64,000 nucleotides of DNA. It comes from Bacteroidales bacterium. Lineage in GTDB: Bacteria > Bacteroidota > Bacteroidia > Bacteroidales > WCHB1-69. The stretch is taken from assembly GCA_017540505.1 (NCBI GenBank), contig JAFYAW010000030.1, forward strand, positions 62,001 through 126,000, given 5' to 3'. The notes under the pieces are model-generated. The model saw nothing but the letters and a program-made list of their open reading frames with translations, had not been told where the DNA came from and searched no databases. Shown here piece after piece: positions 26,707-35,406 of the stretch (position 1 is its first letter; every line of letters starts with the position of its first letter). Made by a program: the position numbers and the translations under genes.

Positions 26707-27255
26707 ATGATGAACAAAAAAATGAAAGACATTTACCTCGCGGGAGGCTGTTTCTGGGGAACGGAACACTTCTTCAAGCAAGTGGAAGGCGTTGTGGAAA
26801 CCGAAGTGGGATTCGCTAACGGACATACGGAAAACCCGACCTACAAGGAGGTCTATACCGACGAAACAGGCTATGCAGAAACCGTCCGCGTGCGCTACAA
26901 TCCCGATGTGGTGAGTCTGGCATTCCTGCTGCAGATGTTCTTCAAGGCCATCGATCCTGTGAGTCTGAACAAGCAGGGGCACGATGAGGGGACACGCTAT
27001 CGTACGGGCATTTATTACACAGATGCAGAAGACTTGCCTGTAATCGACAAAGTATATGCCGAGGAGCAACAGCAGTACAACCAACCGTTGGCCGTGGAGA
27101 AGCAGACGCTGGAACGATTTTTCACCGCGGAGGAGTACCACCAAGATTATCTCGACAAGAATCCCGATGGCTACTGTCACTTGCCCCAGTCGCTCTTTGA
27201 ATTTGCAAGAAAGGCGAAAGACAAACATCCCAGAAGAGGAACAGATCCATTATGA
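26707..27255 (+). CDS. msrA: Peptide-methionine (S)-S-oxide reductase
   Basis: A 182-residue MsrA that reduces methionine-S-sulfoxide in proteins. The catalytic cysteine is in GGCFWGTEHFF near the N-terminus. Other family motifs are VGFANGHTENPTYKEV, YAETVRVRYNP, FFKAIDPVSLNKQGHDEGTRYRTGIYY and the C-terminal FFTAEEYHQDYLDKNP. There are alternative ATG codons at 26707 and 26710. No MsrB domain is fused, and no export signal is present. It is followed by a bidirectional hairpin shared with the convergent glyA. Confidence 0.94.
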   Translation: MMNKKMKDIYLAGGCFWGTEHFFKQVEGVVETEVGFANGHTENPTYKEVYTDETGYAETVRVRYNPDVVSLAFLLQMFFKAIDPVSLNKQGHDEGTRYRTGIYYTDAEDLPVIDKVYAEEQQQYNQPLAVEKQTLERFFTAEEYHQDYLDKNPDGYCHLPQSLFEFARKAKDKHPRRGTDPL

Positions 27256-27310
27256 TATATAACAGATTGTCTTTCTGATTGCGGACAAAATTTTAAATTA
27301 AGATAAAAAA

Positions 27311-27338
27311 GAAGAGACGCGCCATAGCACGTCTCTTC
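27311..27338. terminator. Bidirectional intrinsic terminator between msrA and glyA
   Basis: Perfect 9-base arms GAAGAGACG/CGTCTCTTC around a 10-base loop, with A6 on the left and a run of T on the right. Both convergent transcripts would end in a hairpin plus U-tract. Confidence 0.8.
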
Positions 27339-27364
27339 TTTTTACGAAAGGATCGTATGTTTGC

Positions 27365-28645
<1,281 letters not shown>

Positions 28646-28695
28646 ATTATAATTGATTGATTGTTAGATTGTATCTTCTTTTTTCAGAACAGCGG

Positions 28696-28703
28696 CAAAG
28701 ATA
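28696..28703 (-). promoter_or_regulatory. -7 box (TATCTTTG) of glyA
   Basis: On the minus strand TATCTTTG followed by 'ccgc', 50 bases before the glyA ATG. It lies 33 bases from the rightward box of the next gene, so the two promoters are divergent and very close. Confidence 0.6.
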
Positions 28704-28735
28704 TAAAAAATACTTTAATGGACCTGCAAAAAGTG

Positions 28736-28743
28736 TATCTTTG
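28736..28743 (+). promoter_or_regulatory. -7 box (TATCTTTG) of the GmhB-like gene
   Basis: TATCTTTG followed by 'ccgcg', 22 bases before the ATG at 28765. It places the start downstream of the first ATG-like codon of the longer open frame (28657). Confidence 0.65.
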
Positions 28744-28764
28744 CCGCGTAATTCTGGCAATGAT

Positions 28765-29331
28765 ATGGAAGATTTGGAAATGATGACGTTAAGTGCCTTG
28801 TTTTTAGACCGTGACGGCGTGCTCAACGAGCAGATTGTGGACGGCTATGTCATGCAGTGGGAGGACTTTGTCTTCAAAGAGGGCGTGTTCGAGGCGTTGC
28901 GTCTTTTGCGCGGGAAGTGCGACCGCATGCTGCTGGTGACCAACCAACAGTGCGTGGGGAAGGGGCTTTGCTCGATGGAGGATATTGAACTTATCCACGC
29001 ACGTATGCAGGCGGAACTGTACGAGCACGGGTGCGCCTTCGACCGGATATATTGCTGTCCCCATCTTGCGGCTGAAAACTGCTCCTGTCGGAAACCTCGT
29101 CCCGGCATGGCGATGCGGGCATTTGCCGATTATCCCGACATTGTCCCGGCCCGCTCGGTGATGGTGGGTGACAGTCTGTCGGATATGCGCTTTGCGCAGA
29201 ATGCCGGCCTGATTCCCGTGCATGTGGGCGCAAAACGTGATCTGGAATTTAATGAGATTCAGAAGATTACACAATATCATTTTGAAACACTGTTTGATTT
29301 TGCCCGTTATCTACATACGCCCCAACTATGA
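28765..29331 (+). CDS. D-glycero-D-manno-heptose 1,7-bisphosphate phosphatase-like HAD hydrolase
   Basis: A 188-residue HAD-IIIA phosphatase. Motif I is ALFLDRDGVLNEQ with nucleophile and acid aspartates, motif II VTNQQCVGKG, and motif III plus IV KPRPGM ... VGDSLSDMRFAQNAGL. A Cys/His zinc loop CCPHLAAENCSCRKP is characteristic of GmhB-type enzymes, which dephosphorylate heptose bisphosphate in LPS-core or S-layer sugar synthesis. ATG 28765 follows the promoter properly; in-frame ATGs at 28780 and 28783 are alternatives. The stop overlaps the start of the acyltransferase gene (4 bases), so the two genes form a lipid A/LPS-type pair. Confidence 0.82.
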   Translation: MEDLEMMTLSALFLDRDGVLNEQIVDGYVMQWEDFVFKEGVFEALRLLRGKCDRMLLVTNQQCVGKGLCSMEDIELIHARMQAELYEHGCAFDRIYCCPHLAAENCSCRKPRPGMAMRAFADYPDIVPARSVMVGDSLSDMRFAQNAGLIPVHVGAKRDLEFNEIQKITQYHFETLFDFARYLHTPQL

Positions 29332-30203
29332 TCACCCGCCTACTGATATACCTGTTCTGCTATCCATTGGCACTGCTGCCGATGTGTTTGCTCTATGTAC
29401 TTGCGGGACCGCTGTATCTGGTTCTTAACTACATGATTCGCTATCGTCGCAAGGTTATTGATGAGAACTTGAAAAACTCGTTTCCGGAGAAATCCGCCTC
29501 CGAACTTCGGCGCCTGCGCAACCGCTACTATTGGCATCTGTCGCAGATTGTCGTGGAGATGATCAAGATGCTGGTGATGAGCCGCCGCAACCTGAAACGC
29601 CGCTATCACTGTTCAAACCCCGAACTTGTAAATCAATATTTCCGGCAGGGCAAAAGTGTTATTCTGATGTCTTCGCATTTCAACAACTGGGAATGGATGA
29701 TCTTAGCGTTGGATGAGATGTTCGAACACCATGGGGTGGGGGTGGGCAAGCCCAATTCCGACAAGGGGTTTGAGAAGACCGTCAACCGCGCCCGTACCCG
29801 CTACGGCACGGAGGTGGTCTTCGCTGATACAGTGCGTGAAACATTCGAACATTATGAAAGCCAACATATTCCAGCCGCTTATATGATGCTCAGTGACCAG
29901 TCGCCTAACAGCAAAAAACGCTGTTATGTGACGCAATTTCTTAACCAGACTACTGGCGTGATTTTCGGGGCGGAGCATTTTGCCCGCAAATACAACATCC
30001 CCGTGCTCTACTATGAGGTGGTCAAGGAGCGCATGGGCCACTATCGTGTGGATGTGCATGTCATCGCGGACAATCCTGCCGAATGGGACGAGTACGCCAT
30101 CACCCAGAAATATGTGGAATTCCTCGAAAAAACCATTCGCCGCGACCCGCCGTACTGGCTATGGAGCCACCGCCGGTGGAAATTTGTTTTCGAAGAAGAT
30201 TAA
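29328..30203 (+). CDS. Lipid A-type lysophospholipid acyltransferase (LpxL/HtrB-like)
   Basis: A 291-residue inner-membrane protein with an N-terminal hydrophobic anchor (residues about 3-33). The HtrB/LpxL acyltransferase motif follows: SSHFNNWEWM, a His-x4-acidic catalytic pair, at about residue 110. Later come PNSDKGFEKTVNRARTRYG, a substrate-binding segment, MMLSDQSPNSKKRC and YWLWSHRRWKF at the C-terminus, as in the family. It should transfer a fatty acyl chain to a lipid A precursor. It overlaps the GmhB-like gene by 4 bases. Confidence 0.85.
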   Translation: MITRLLIYLFCYPLALLPMCLLYVLAGPLYLVLNYMIRYRRKVIDENLKNSFPEKSASELRRLRNRYYWHLSQIVVEMIKMLVMSRRNLKRRYHCSNPELVNQYFRQGKSVILMSSHFNNWEWMILALDEMFEHHGVGVGKPNSDKGFEKTVNRARTRYGTEVVFADTVRETFEHYESQHIPAAYMMLSDQSPNSKKRCYVTQFLNQTTGVIFGAEHFARKYNIPVLYYEVVKERMGHYRVDVHVIADNPAEWDEYAITQKYVEFLEKTIRRDPPYWLWSHRRWKFVFEED

Positions 30204-30245
30204 AGTCCTTTCCACCTCCTTGTCGTTGATGAAGATGGTTGCCCT

Positions 30246-30461
30246 GCGGTAGAACAGATGCCGCCGCACACCTCACGTCCCGACAGAGGCAAAAGCTTGG
30301 TAGGAACAGGCCCGCATGCAATATCGCGGCGCGGCAGGCGCGTGCCCGTGAAATGTCTCGAAGAGACATCATCCCAATAATCCCAGACCAAGCGGCTGAG
30401 CGCGGTCTGGGGCTGGACGGCACACCTCGTACCTCCACGCGGCGCGGCAGGCGCGTGAGGC
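30246..30461. repeat. GC-rich dispersed repeat cluster left of the SIR2 island
   Basis: The 392-base gap after the acyltransferase gene has no gene but holds a GC-rich repeat. A 20-base unit (CGCGGCGCGGCAGGCGCGTG) occurs at 30325-30344 and again at 30438-30457. The second copy extends to a 24-base block (30438-30461) whose exact reverse complement is at 33898-33921. About 105 bases from 30246 match, with many differences, the reverse complement of 33906-34012, including GGCAAAAG and GGTAGGAAC. Apparent open frames here are artefacts of the GC-rich repeat. Confidence 0.75.
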
Positions 30462-30561
30462 AGAGAACGGAATGGAACCGCCGCGAAAGGACGAACATGT
30501 GCATTAGAAAACATCAAATAAAAACAACCTTGCATCCTTGCGTTTTTATGGTAAATAATAT

Positions 30562-30569
30562 TATCTTTG
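30562..30569 (+). promoter_or_regulatory. -7 box (TATCTTTG) of the SIR2 island operon
   Basis: TATCTTTG followed by 'c', 27 bases before the ATG at 30596. A T-rich element lies 19 bases upstream of it. It lies after the repeat cluster, so the two-gene unit carries its own promoter. Confidence 0.65.
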
Positions 30570-30595
30570 CAATATAATTAGAAGAACTCATCAAT

Positions 30596-32569
30596 ATGTC
30601 AAAAGAAATTAAGCAAGATAAGAAATCCATTAGTGCAGCCAGCGAATCCTATCCCGAAAATTGGCGTTATCTTTTCCCAATAGAGCTTTGGGATCAGTCT
30701 TTTGAAAAATTGCTGTTATTTTTTTTGAAAAGTTTTATTATTAATATTATTGGAATTACTATTATTATTTTGTCTGTTGTCGTTTTTGCTGCACCTCTCA
30801 TAGTTGGAATCATAATTTCTCGATGTACCAAATTAGGTTTTATTGTCTTTTTATCATTCCTTTTACAGATTGCTTGGGGAATGTGTCTTATAGATTTTAT
30901 ATTTATACTATTCGAAATATTGGCCTACAATTTCTCCTCCTTATACAAAGCTGCCAAGGGATTGTTTCATTACAAAACCATCCATGAATACATTGATTTC
31001 ATTCAATATTTATGCAGAATAGATCAAAACACGAGCACGATTTGTAATAGTATTACTTCTAATATGTCACCTTCAATGAACAAACTAATTAGAGGGACGG
31101 GAAAAGGTCCAAGAAGGGGGAAGTACAATAGGGCCGATTTCAGTTCAGACATTGTATTTTTCCGAAGCGTATTACAGGAAAAGCAAAAACTTCAAAATTT
31201 GTTTCTCAAAAAAAAAGAAGAACTAATCGAAACAGCATATTTAAAAGAACAAAAATGTGATTTTGTGTGTGGGCTTGCTTGGTGGGAAAATTGTATAACA
31301 ATAGGTCATAGACAATTTCACTGGACGTACAAAACTGATGATTCCATAAATGTGGCTTGTGAGTTCTATCGACGTTCATATAATCGAATTCCTGAAAAAT
31401 GGATGTTGTATTTTCAGCAGTATGAGAATGAATTCCCTATTTTCACAAAAGAGCCTGTAGATTTCTCAAAGAATTTCACAATTTATATATCAGATTTGGG
31501 AGAGTATTCTGCAGAAGAATATTTTACCAATTTTATTTCAAAAATTTCAAAATTATCCAATCCAAGGATACACTTGGTCTCGTTTAAAACAAATCTAGAT
31601 TTCTTTCAAATAATTCTTTTGGGAAAAGAGTTTGAGGAGCAACAAGACAACATTTGGGGTCGTAACGACAATGAAAATAAGCCTGTTTTTCATCATATTA
31701 TAATTTTTGAGGAGGTTTCAACGGATGAAGTTCATGAGTACCTATTTTCAAAGCTTAAAATAAATGAATGGCCCCCAAGCCATACTGTTTCTGTACTTAT
31801 TTTATTTTTAAAAACCTCCGAAGAAGAATTCAGTACTATTATTGAGGAAAATTACAACGCTCGAATGGAACGTGAAACATTAAGACTTCAAGAAGAAAAG
31901 AAGAGAGAAGAGGAACGTAAGAAAAAAGACGAGGAAATAAGAATTGCAAAAGAAGAACACGAAAATTTTGTCAAAAGAATACATCAGGCAGTAAGACAAT
32001 GGTCAAAAATCAAAAATATCCCATCCCATTCGTTTATTCCATATTTTCCAAATAAAACATTACACACTTTTATTCAACAACGTGCCCAAGAGGTAGTTTT
32101 AGATTTCAAAAATGGTGATAGTTTTGTCCAAGAGCCATTTATAAAACAACTTGTCTCGTTTCTGAAAACAACCTTCGAAAATGATTTAACAAAAATGACT
32201 TTTGTTTGTATTCCTGCTTCAAACATAAGAGACAATGATAAACGCTATAGATATTTCAGTGAAAAAATATGTGAGACAACTGGTATGCAGAACGCTTTCG
32301 AACATATCAGAATTATAGAAAGTGCAACCTCAAAGCATCTTGGTGGAACATCTGCTCATTTATTGTATGATTCTGAGTATTTCAATGAAAAACACATTGT
32401 ACTTTTTGATGACATTATCACAAGTGGAAACACAATTTCCTCTATGAAACAAGAACTTGAGCGTTATGGTGCCGACGTTATTTGTGCAATCTCATTTGGC
32501 ATCACTACGCAAGACTCTTATTATAGCGATATTAAGTTGAAAGAGTTGATCAGGCCTTATGACATATGA
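30596..32569 (+). CDS. Membrane-anchored coiled-coil protein with C-terminal phosphoribosyltransferase domain
   Basis: A 657-residue protein much richer in AT than its neighbours. After a short soluble start it has two strong hydrophobic helices (about residues 45-74 and 79-111), predicted to anchor it in the inner membrane. A middle region (about 130-420) is unrecognised. It is followed by a highly charged coiled coil (about 423-462, rich in E/K/R). The last 170 residues resemble a type I phosphoribosyltransferase domain: FVCIPASNI, then the PRPP-binding motif VLFDDIITSGNT with Asp605 and Asp606, and GADVICAISFG. In the related ComF-like domains of defence loci the IPAS and DDIITSG motifs are similarly arranged. 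The gene overlaps the following SIR2 gene by 4 bases (ATGA), indicating coupled translation and a joint function. A role in phage defence is inferred from context. Confidence 0.7.
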   Translation: MSKEIKQDKKSISAASESYPENWRYLFPIELWDQSFEKLLLFFLKSFIINIIGITIIILSVVVFAAPLIVGIIISRCTKLGFIVFLSFLLQIAWGMCLIDFIFILFEILAYNFSSLYKAAKGLFHYKTIHEYIDFIQYLCRIDQNTSTICNSITSNMSPSMNKLIRGTGKGPRRGKYNRADFSSDIVFFRSVLQEKQKLQNLFLKKKEELIETAYLKEQKCDFVCGLAWWENCITIGHRQFHWTYKTDDSINVACEFYRRSYNRIPEKWMLYFQQYENEFPIFTKEPVDFSKNFTIYISDLGEYSAEEYFTNFISKISKLSNPRIHLVSFKTNLDFFQIILLGKEFEEQQDNIWGRNDNENKPVFHHIIIFEEVSTDEVHEYLFSKLKINEWPPSHTVSVLILFLKTSEEEFSTIIEENYNARMERETLRLQEEKKREEERKKKDEEIRIAKEEHENFVKRIHQAVRQWSKIKNIPSHSFIPYFPNKTLHTFIQQRAQEVVLDFKNGDSFVQEPFIKQLVSFLKTTFENDLTKMTFVCIPASNIRDNDKRYRYFSEKICETTGMQNAFEHIRIIESATSKHLGGTSAHLLYDSEYFNEKHIVLFDDIITSGNTISSMKQELERYGADVICAISFGITTQDSYYSDIKLKELIRPYDI

Positions 32570-33807
32570 ATTTTTCGTATAAAACAACAGTAATGGATAG
32601 TTTATTAGAGTATAATGGCGAACACGTCATCAGAAAAACATGTTGTAAAAGACCAAACATCTCAATTATTCTTGGTGCAGGTTTTTCGGTTCCTATGGGT
32701 TATCCTATGGGAAAGGATATCAACAATGTGCTTTCACACTTTGATTTTAATCAAACCGATATTTCTATGTCTGGTAGATTATCCCGGTTAAATATATCTA
32801 ATCCTCAAGCCTACCAATCCCATTGCTATGTGGAATTCTGCCATCGGATTATAGATACTTATATCACTAATCGCGGATTTTTTGATTACGAAGAATTCTT
32901 TGATTTTATCCGTAGTAATGAGATTTTTGAGCAAACGTATCAAGATTCAACAAAGGATTTAATTTCTAATAAGAATTATGGTCAATTTGTTTTTGCTTTA
33001 AATAATATATTGCCTCAAATGATTGAATGTGTTATAAAAGATAAAGATGGGGATATTTGGTATGATAATAAGCCTTTTCATTTGGGACCTGTTTTTGAAT
33101 ACGATGTGTTTCTGCAAGTATTGTCAAGATGGAGTGATGACAATACCATTAACGTGCATACTCTAAATCACGATATGGTGTTTGAATCATTTGACAAGAC
33201 AGAATATTTATCTGATAAAATATGTGATGGATTCGCTATTTATGGGTCCAAGTATTTTGGAGAACTTAAAACCAACGAAGGACGACTGTATAATGTTCAA
33301 TTGGAATATTATACAGGCAAGTATGATAAGCCTATTCGGTTATACAAACTACATGGCAGTTTAGATTATGTCATGAATTGGAAACAACAGAATTCAGTTA
33401 TGGTGCCTGATAAATGTATAAAGATACGGCCAGATATTGATTTGACATCAATTAAACACGAGAGTACTCATAGGGAGAAATTTGATGAATATCAAGGCAC
33501 ATGTCATTCTTATTTTTTGTCAGGCGTAACAAGTAAAATCAAACAATATAACAATCCATTTTTTTACAACTTGCACAAACAATTTCATAAAAATCTAAGT
33601 TCCTCCCAAAAGTTAGTAATTATTGGTTATGGAGGCCATGATACAGGGATAAACGAAGCAATCTATAAGAATTTCAAACATCATAATAAAACAACCATAA
33701 TTGTTGATCCAAAACCATCGCCAAATTTGATGTTGTTAAAAAATAATCTTGAAGCAAAATTAATCGAAAAAGACATCTCTAAGATATCTCCGAGTGACTT
33801 ATTATGA
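32566..33807 (+). CDS. SIR2-family protein (predicted NAD-acting effector)
   Basis: A 413-residue AT-rich gene. SIR2-like motifs are in order: the NAD-binding loop ILGAGFS (residues 35-41), HTLNHD with the T-x-N-x-D pattern at 199-203, and the catalytic-type histidine His263 in LYKLHGSLDYV. KLVIIGYGGHDTGINEAI closes the Rossmann fold. Proteins of this kind lacking classical deacetylase zinc cysteines are common NADase effectors of anti-phage systems (for example Thoeris ThsA, DSR, SIR2-pAgo). By analogy this one may deplete NAD+ on infection; that is inference. The start at 32566 overlaps the previous stop; an alternative ATG is at 32593. No signal peptide or membrane helix is present. Confidence 0.8.
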   Translation: MNFSYKTTVMDSLLEYNGEHVIRKTCCKRPNISIILGAGFSVPMGYPMGKDINNVLSHFDFNQTDISMSGRLSRLNISNPQAYQSHCYVEFCHRIIDTYITNRGFFDYEEFFDFIRSNEIFEQTYQDSTKDLISNKNYGQFVFALNNILPQMIECVIKDKDGDIWYDNKPFHLGPVFEYDVFLQVLSRWSDDNTINVHTLNHDMVFESFDKTEYLSDKICDGFAIYGSKYFGELKTNEGRLYNVQLEYYTGKYDKPIRLYKLHGSLDYVMNWKQQNSVMVPDKCIKIRPDIDLTSIKHESTHREKFDEYQGTCHSYFLSGVTSKIKQYNNPFFYNLHKQFHKNLSSSQKLVIIGYGGHDTGINEAIYKNFKHHNKTTIIVDPKPSPNLMLLKNNLEAKLIEKDISKISPSDLL

Positions 33808-33897
33808 TTAATTAAATAAATGACAAATTATCCTATTACAAGTTTTTTTTCTACAACCATATCATTTCCTTTTTCGCGGCGTGCACACCTTTTCTCC

Positions 33898-34012
33898 GCC
33901 TCACGCGCCTGCCGCGCCGCGATGACACGTATGGACGCATCGTTCCTACCGATCTTTTGCCCCTATCGGGGCATTCATGTGTGCGTGGGCATATTTTCTA
34001 CCGGGCTTTCGT
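33898..34012. repeat. GC-rich dispersed repeat right of the SIR2 island (inverted relative to the left copy)
   Basis: Bases 33898-33921 are the exact reverse complement of 30438-30461. From 33906 to 34012 the sequence aligns, diverged, with the reverse complement of 30246-30350. It also carries two small hairpins, GCCCC/GGGGC around 33959-33972 and GTCCC/GGGAC around 34011-34024. Together with the left copy it brackets the two-gene island. Open frames crossing it are not credible genes. Confidence 0.75.
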
Positions 34013-34180
34013 CCCTGTCGGGACATTTTTATTTTTGATGGCTGCATTGCAACCGAAAGGTTTAAAGGCCAGCCTGATATCAGCTTACCGAGACCGTGCG
34101 GCATATGCACACTGCATTGGCGTCATCTTCTTGGTGATAAACTTTTACATAAATAAAATTAAACTATAAATATTTATTGT

Positions 34181-34284
34181 ATTTTTGCAAAATTAAAAAC
34201 ACGCTGAGGATGAATATACCATCAGTTGGAATCAAACGTTTTGGTGAGAAAATCCAATATTGCATTACCGTAATAAAGGCATAA
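34181..34284 (+). other. Promoter-like box and possible 24-residue peptide
   Basis: In the 820-base region after the SIR2 gene there is a TATTTTTG box at 34181-34188. It is followed 22 bases later by an ATG (34210) with a GCTGAGG sequence just before it, opening a 24-codon frame, MNIPSVGIKRFGEKIQYCITVIKA. The next 100 bases have coding-like pieces in other frames (KGIKKEIDRLARSKGHHQIMDA) interrupted by stops, so this may be the decayed start of an unrecognised gene rather than a functional peptide. Confidence 0.25.
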
Positions 34285-34471
34285 AAAAAGAAATCGACAG
34301 GTTGGCTCGCTCGAAAGGTCATCACCAAATTATGGACGCCTGAACAGGACTGTTCCCCTATTGATTTCCGGCTGCAAAAATATAAAAATTATATTTAGAA
34401 AACAATTATGAATAAAATTTTTTACAAAACACATAACACGTAAACCGTAAACCGCAAATCGAAAAAAACAC

Positions 34472-34577
34472 TATCTTTGCCCCCGATATGCCGAGGTATG
34501 TTCACTTTAAATCCCGGCACTGCCAAATCATCTTGATGGCGCTTTTTGAACTTGATCTGCATCTGTTCTTTAAGTAA
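34472..34577 (+). other. Promoter box and possible 29-residue leader peptide before the nitroreductase gene
   Basis: TATCTTTG at 34472-34479 followed by 'cccc' looks like a good Bacteroidetes promoter but lies 149 bases before the nitroreductase ATG. Inside this leader, nine bases after the box, an ATG at 34488 opens 29 codons (MPRYVHFKSRHCQ...HLFFK) ending at 34577. It could be a leader peptide, an untranslated leader or a gene remnant. The rest of 34041-34627 shows nothing else recognisable. Confidence 0.3.
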
Positions 34578-34627
34578 TGCGTGTATCAGGATGAATGTCA
34601 TTTAGTTGAAAATTATAAAAATATATT

Positions 34628-35383
34628 ATGTCTGACGTATTAGAAACCCTTTACCACCACGTGAGCGTCCGCGAATATACGGACCAGAAAGTGGATGAAA
34701 CTGTTTTAAACCAAATATTGAAGGCCGCGTGCAGTGGCTCCACGATGGGCAACATGCAGCTGTTCAGCATCATCGTGACCGAAGATGATGAGATGAAACG
34801 CAAAATGGCCCCCTTCCATTTCAACCAGCCGATGGCCACACAGGCCCCGTTGATCCTGACGTTTTGTGCCGATTTCCGCCGTTTCAACCGCTATTGCGAG
34901 TTCCGCGATGCGGAGACGGAGGCGTACAGCAACCTGCAAAGCTACCATTGGGCCGTCACCGATGCGCTGATTGCCGCCCAAAACGCCTGCGTGGCTGCCG
35001 AATCCCTCGGTTTAGGCTTCTGCTGGTTGGGGACCATCACCTACAATGCCGATAAATTCATAGAAGTGCTGGAACTTCCCCGCCATGTGGTGCCGGTGGC
35101 CTGCATTACGATGGGCTATCCGAAAGCGAAACCCGCTCTTACACAGAAACTTCCGGTGGAGGCGATGGTGCATCGCGAAACCTATCACGATTATGACAAG
35201 GCAACTATTGACCGGCTGTATGCGGAAAAAGAGGCTTCGGAAGAGACTAAAAAGCTGTTGGAAGAGAACCAATTGCCCAATCTGGCCCAGATTTTCACCC
35301 AACGACGTTATGTGAAAAAGGATAACGAATATTTTGCAGAGGTTTTGAGTGAAACATTGAAAAAACAGGGCTTTCTGAAATAA
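34628..35383 (+). CDS. Nitroreductase-family NAD(P)H-dependent flavin oxidoreductase
   Basis: A 251-residue FMN enzyme. The typical N-terminal SVREYTDQKVDETVLNQILKAACSGSTMGNMQ binds FMN phosphate. A central AVTDALIAAQNACVAAESLGLGFCWLGTI and the final VACITMGYP are also as in NfsA-like nitroreductases. The C-terminal extension (about residues 185-251) with YVKKDNEYFAEVL is also common in that subgroup. Substrates could be quinones or nitro compounds. It is cytoplasmic. The beta-mannosidase gene follows after 23 bases. Confidence 0.88.
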   Translation: MSDVLETLYHHVSVREYTDQKVDETVLNQILKAACSGSTMGNMQLFSIIVTEDDEMKRKMAPFHFNQPMATQAPLILTFCADFRRFNRYCEFRDAETEAYSNLQSYHWAVTDALIAAQNACVAAESLGLGFCWLGTITYNADKFIEVLELPRHVVPVACITMGYPKAKPALTQKLPVEAMVHRETYHDYDKATIDRLYAEKEASEETKKLLEENQLPNLAQIFTQRRYVKKDNEYFAEVLSETLKKQGFLK

Positions 35384-35406
35384 AACATAATTTTTTTCGG
35401 CAAAAT

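Noticed and set aside
30100-30577. Overlapping open frames in several frames left of the island
   Set aside because: All cross the repeat cluster and overlap each other in different frames, so they are artefacts of GC-rich sequence with few stops.
33820-34169. Open frames of about 70 codons right of the SIR2 gene
   Set aside because: They run through the GC-rich repeat and its hairpins. The composition (Arg/Ser/Ala) is that of the repeat, and no promoter fits.
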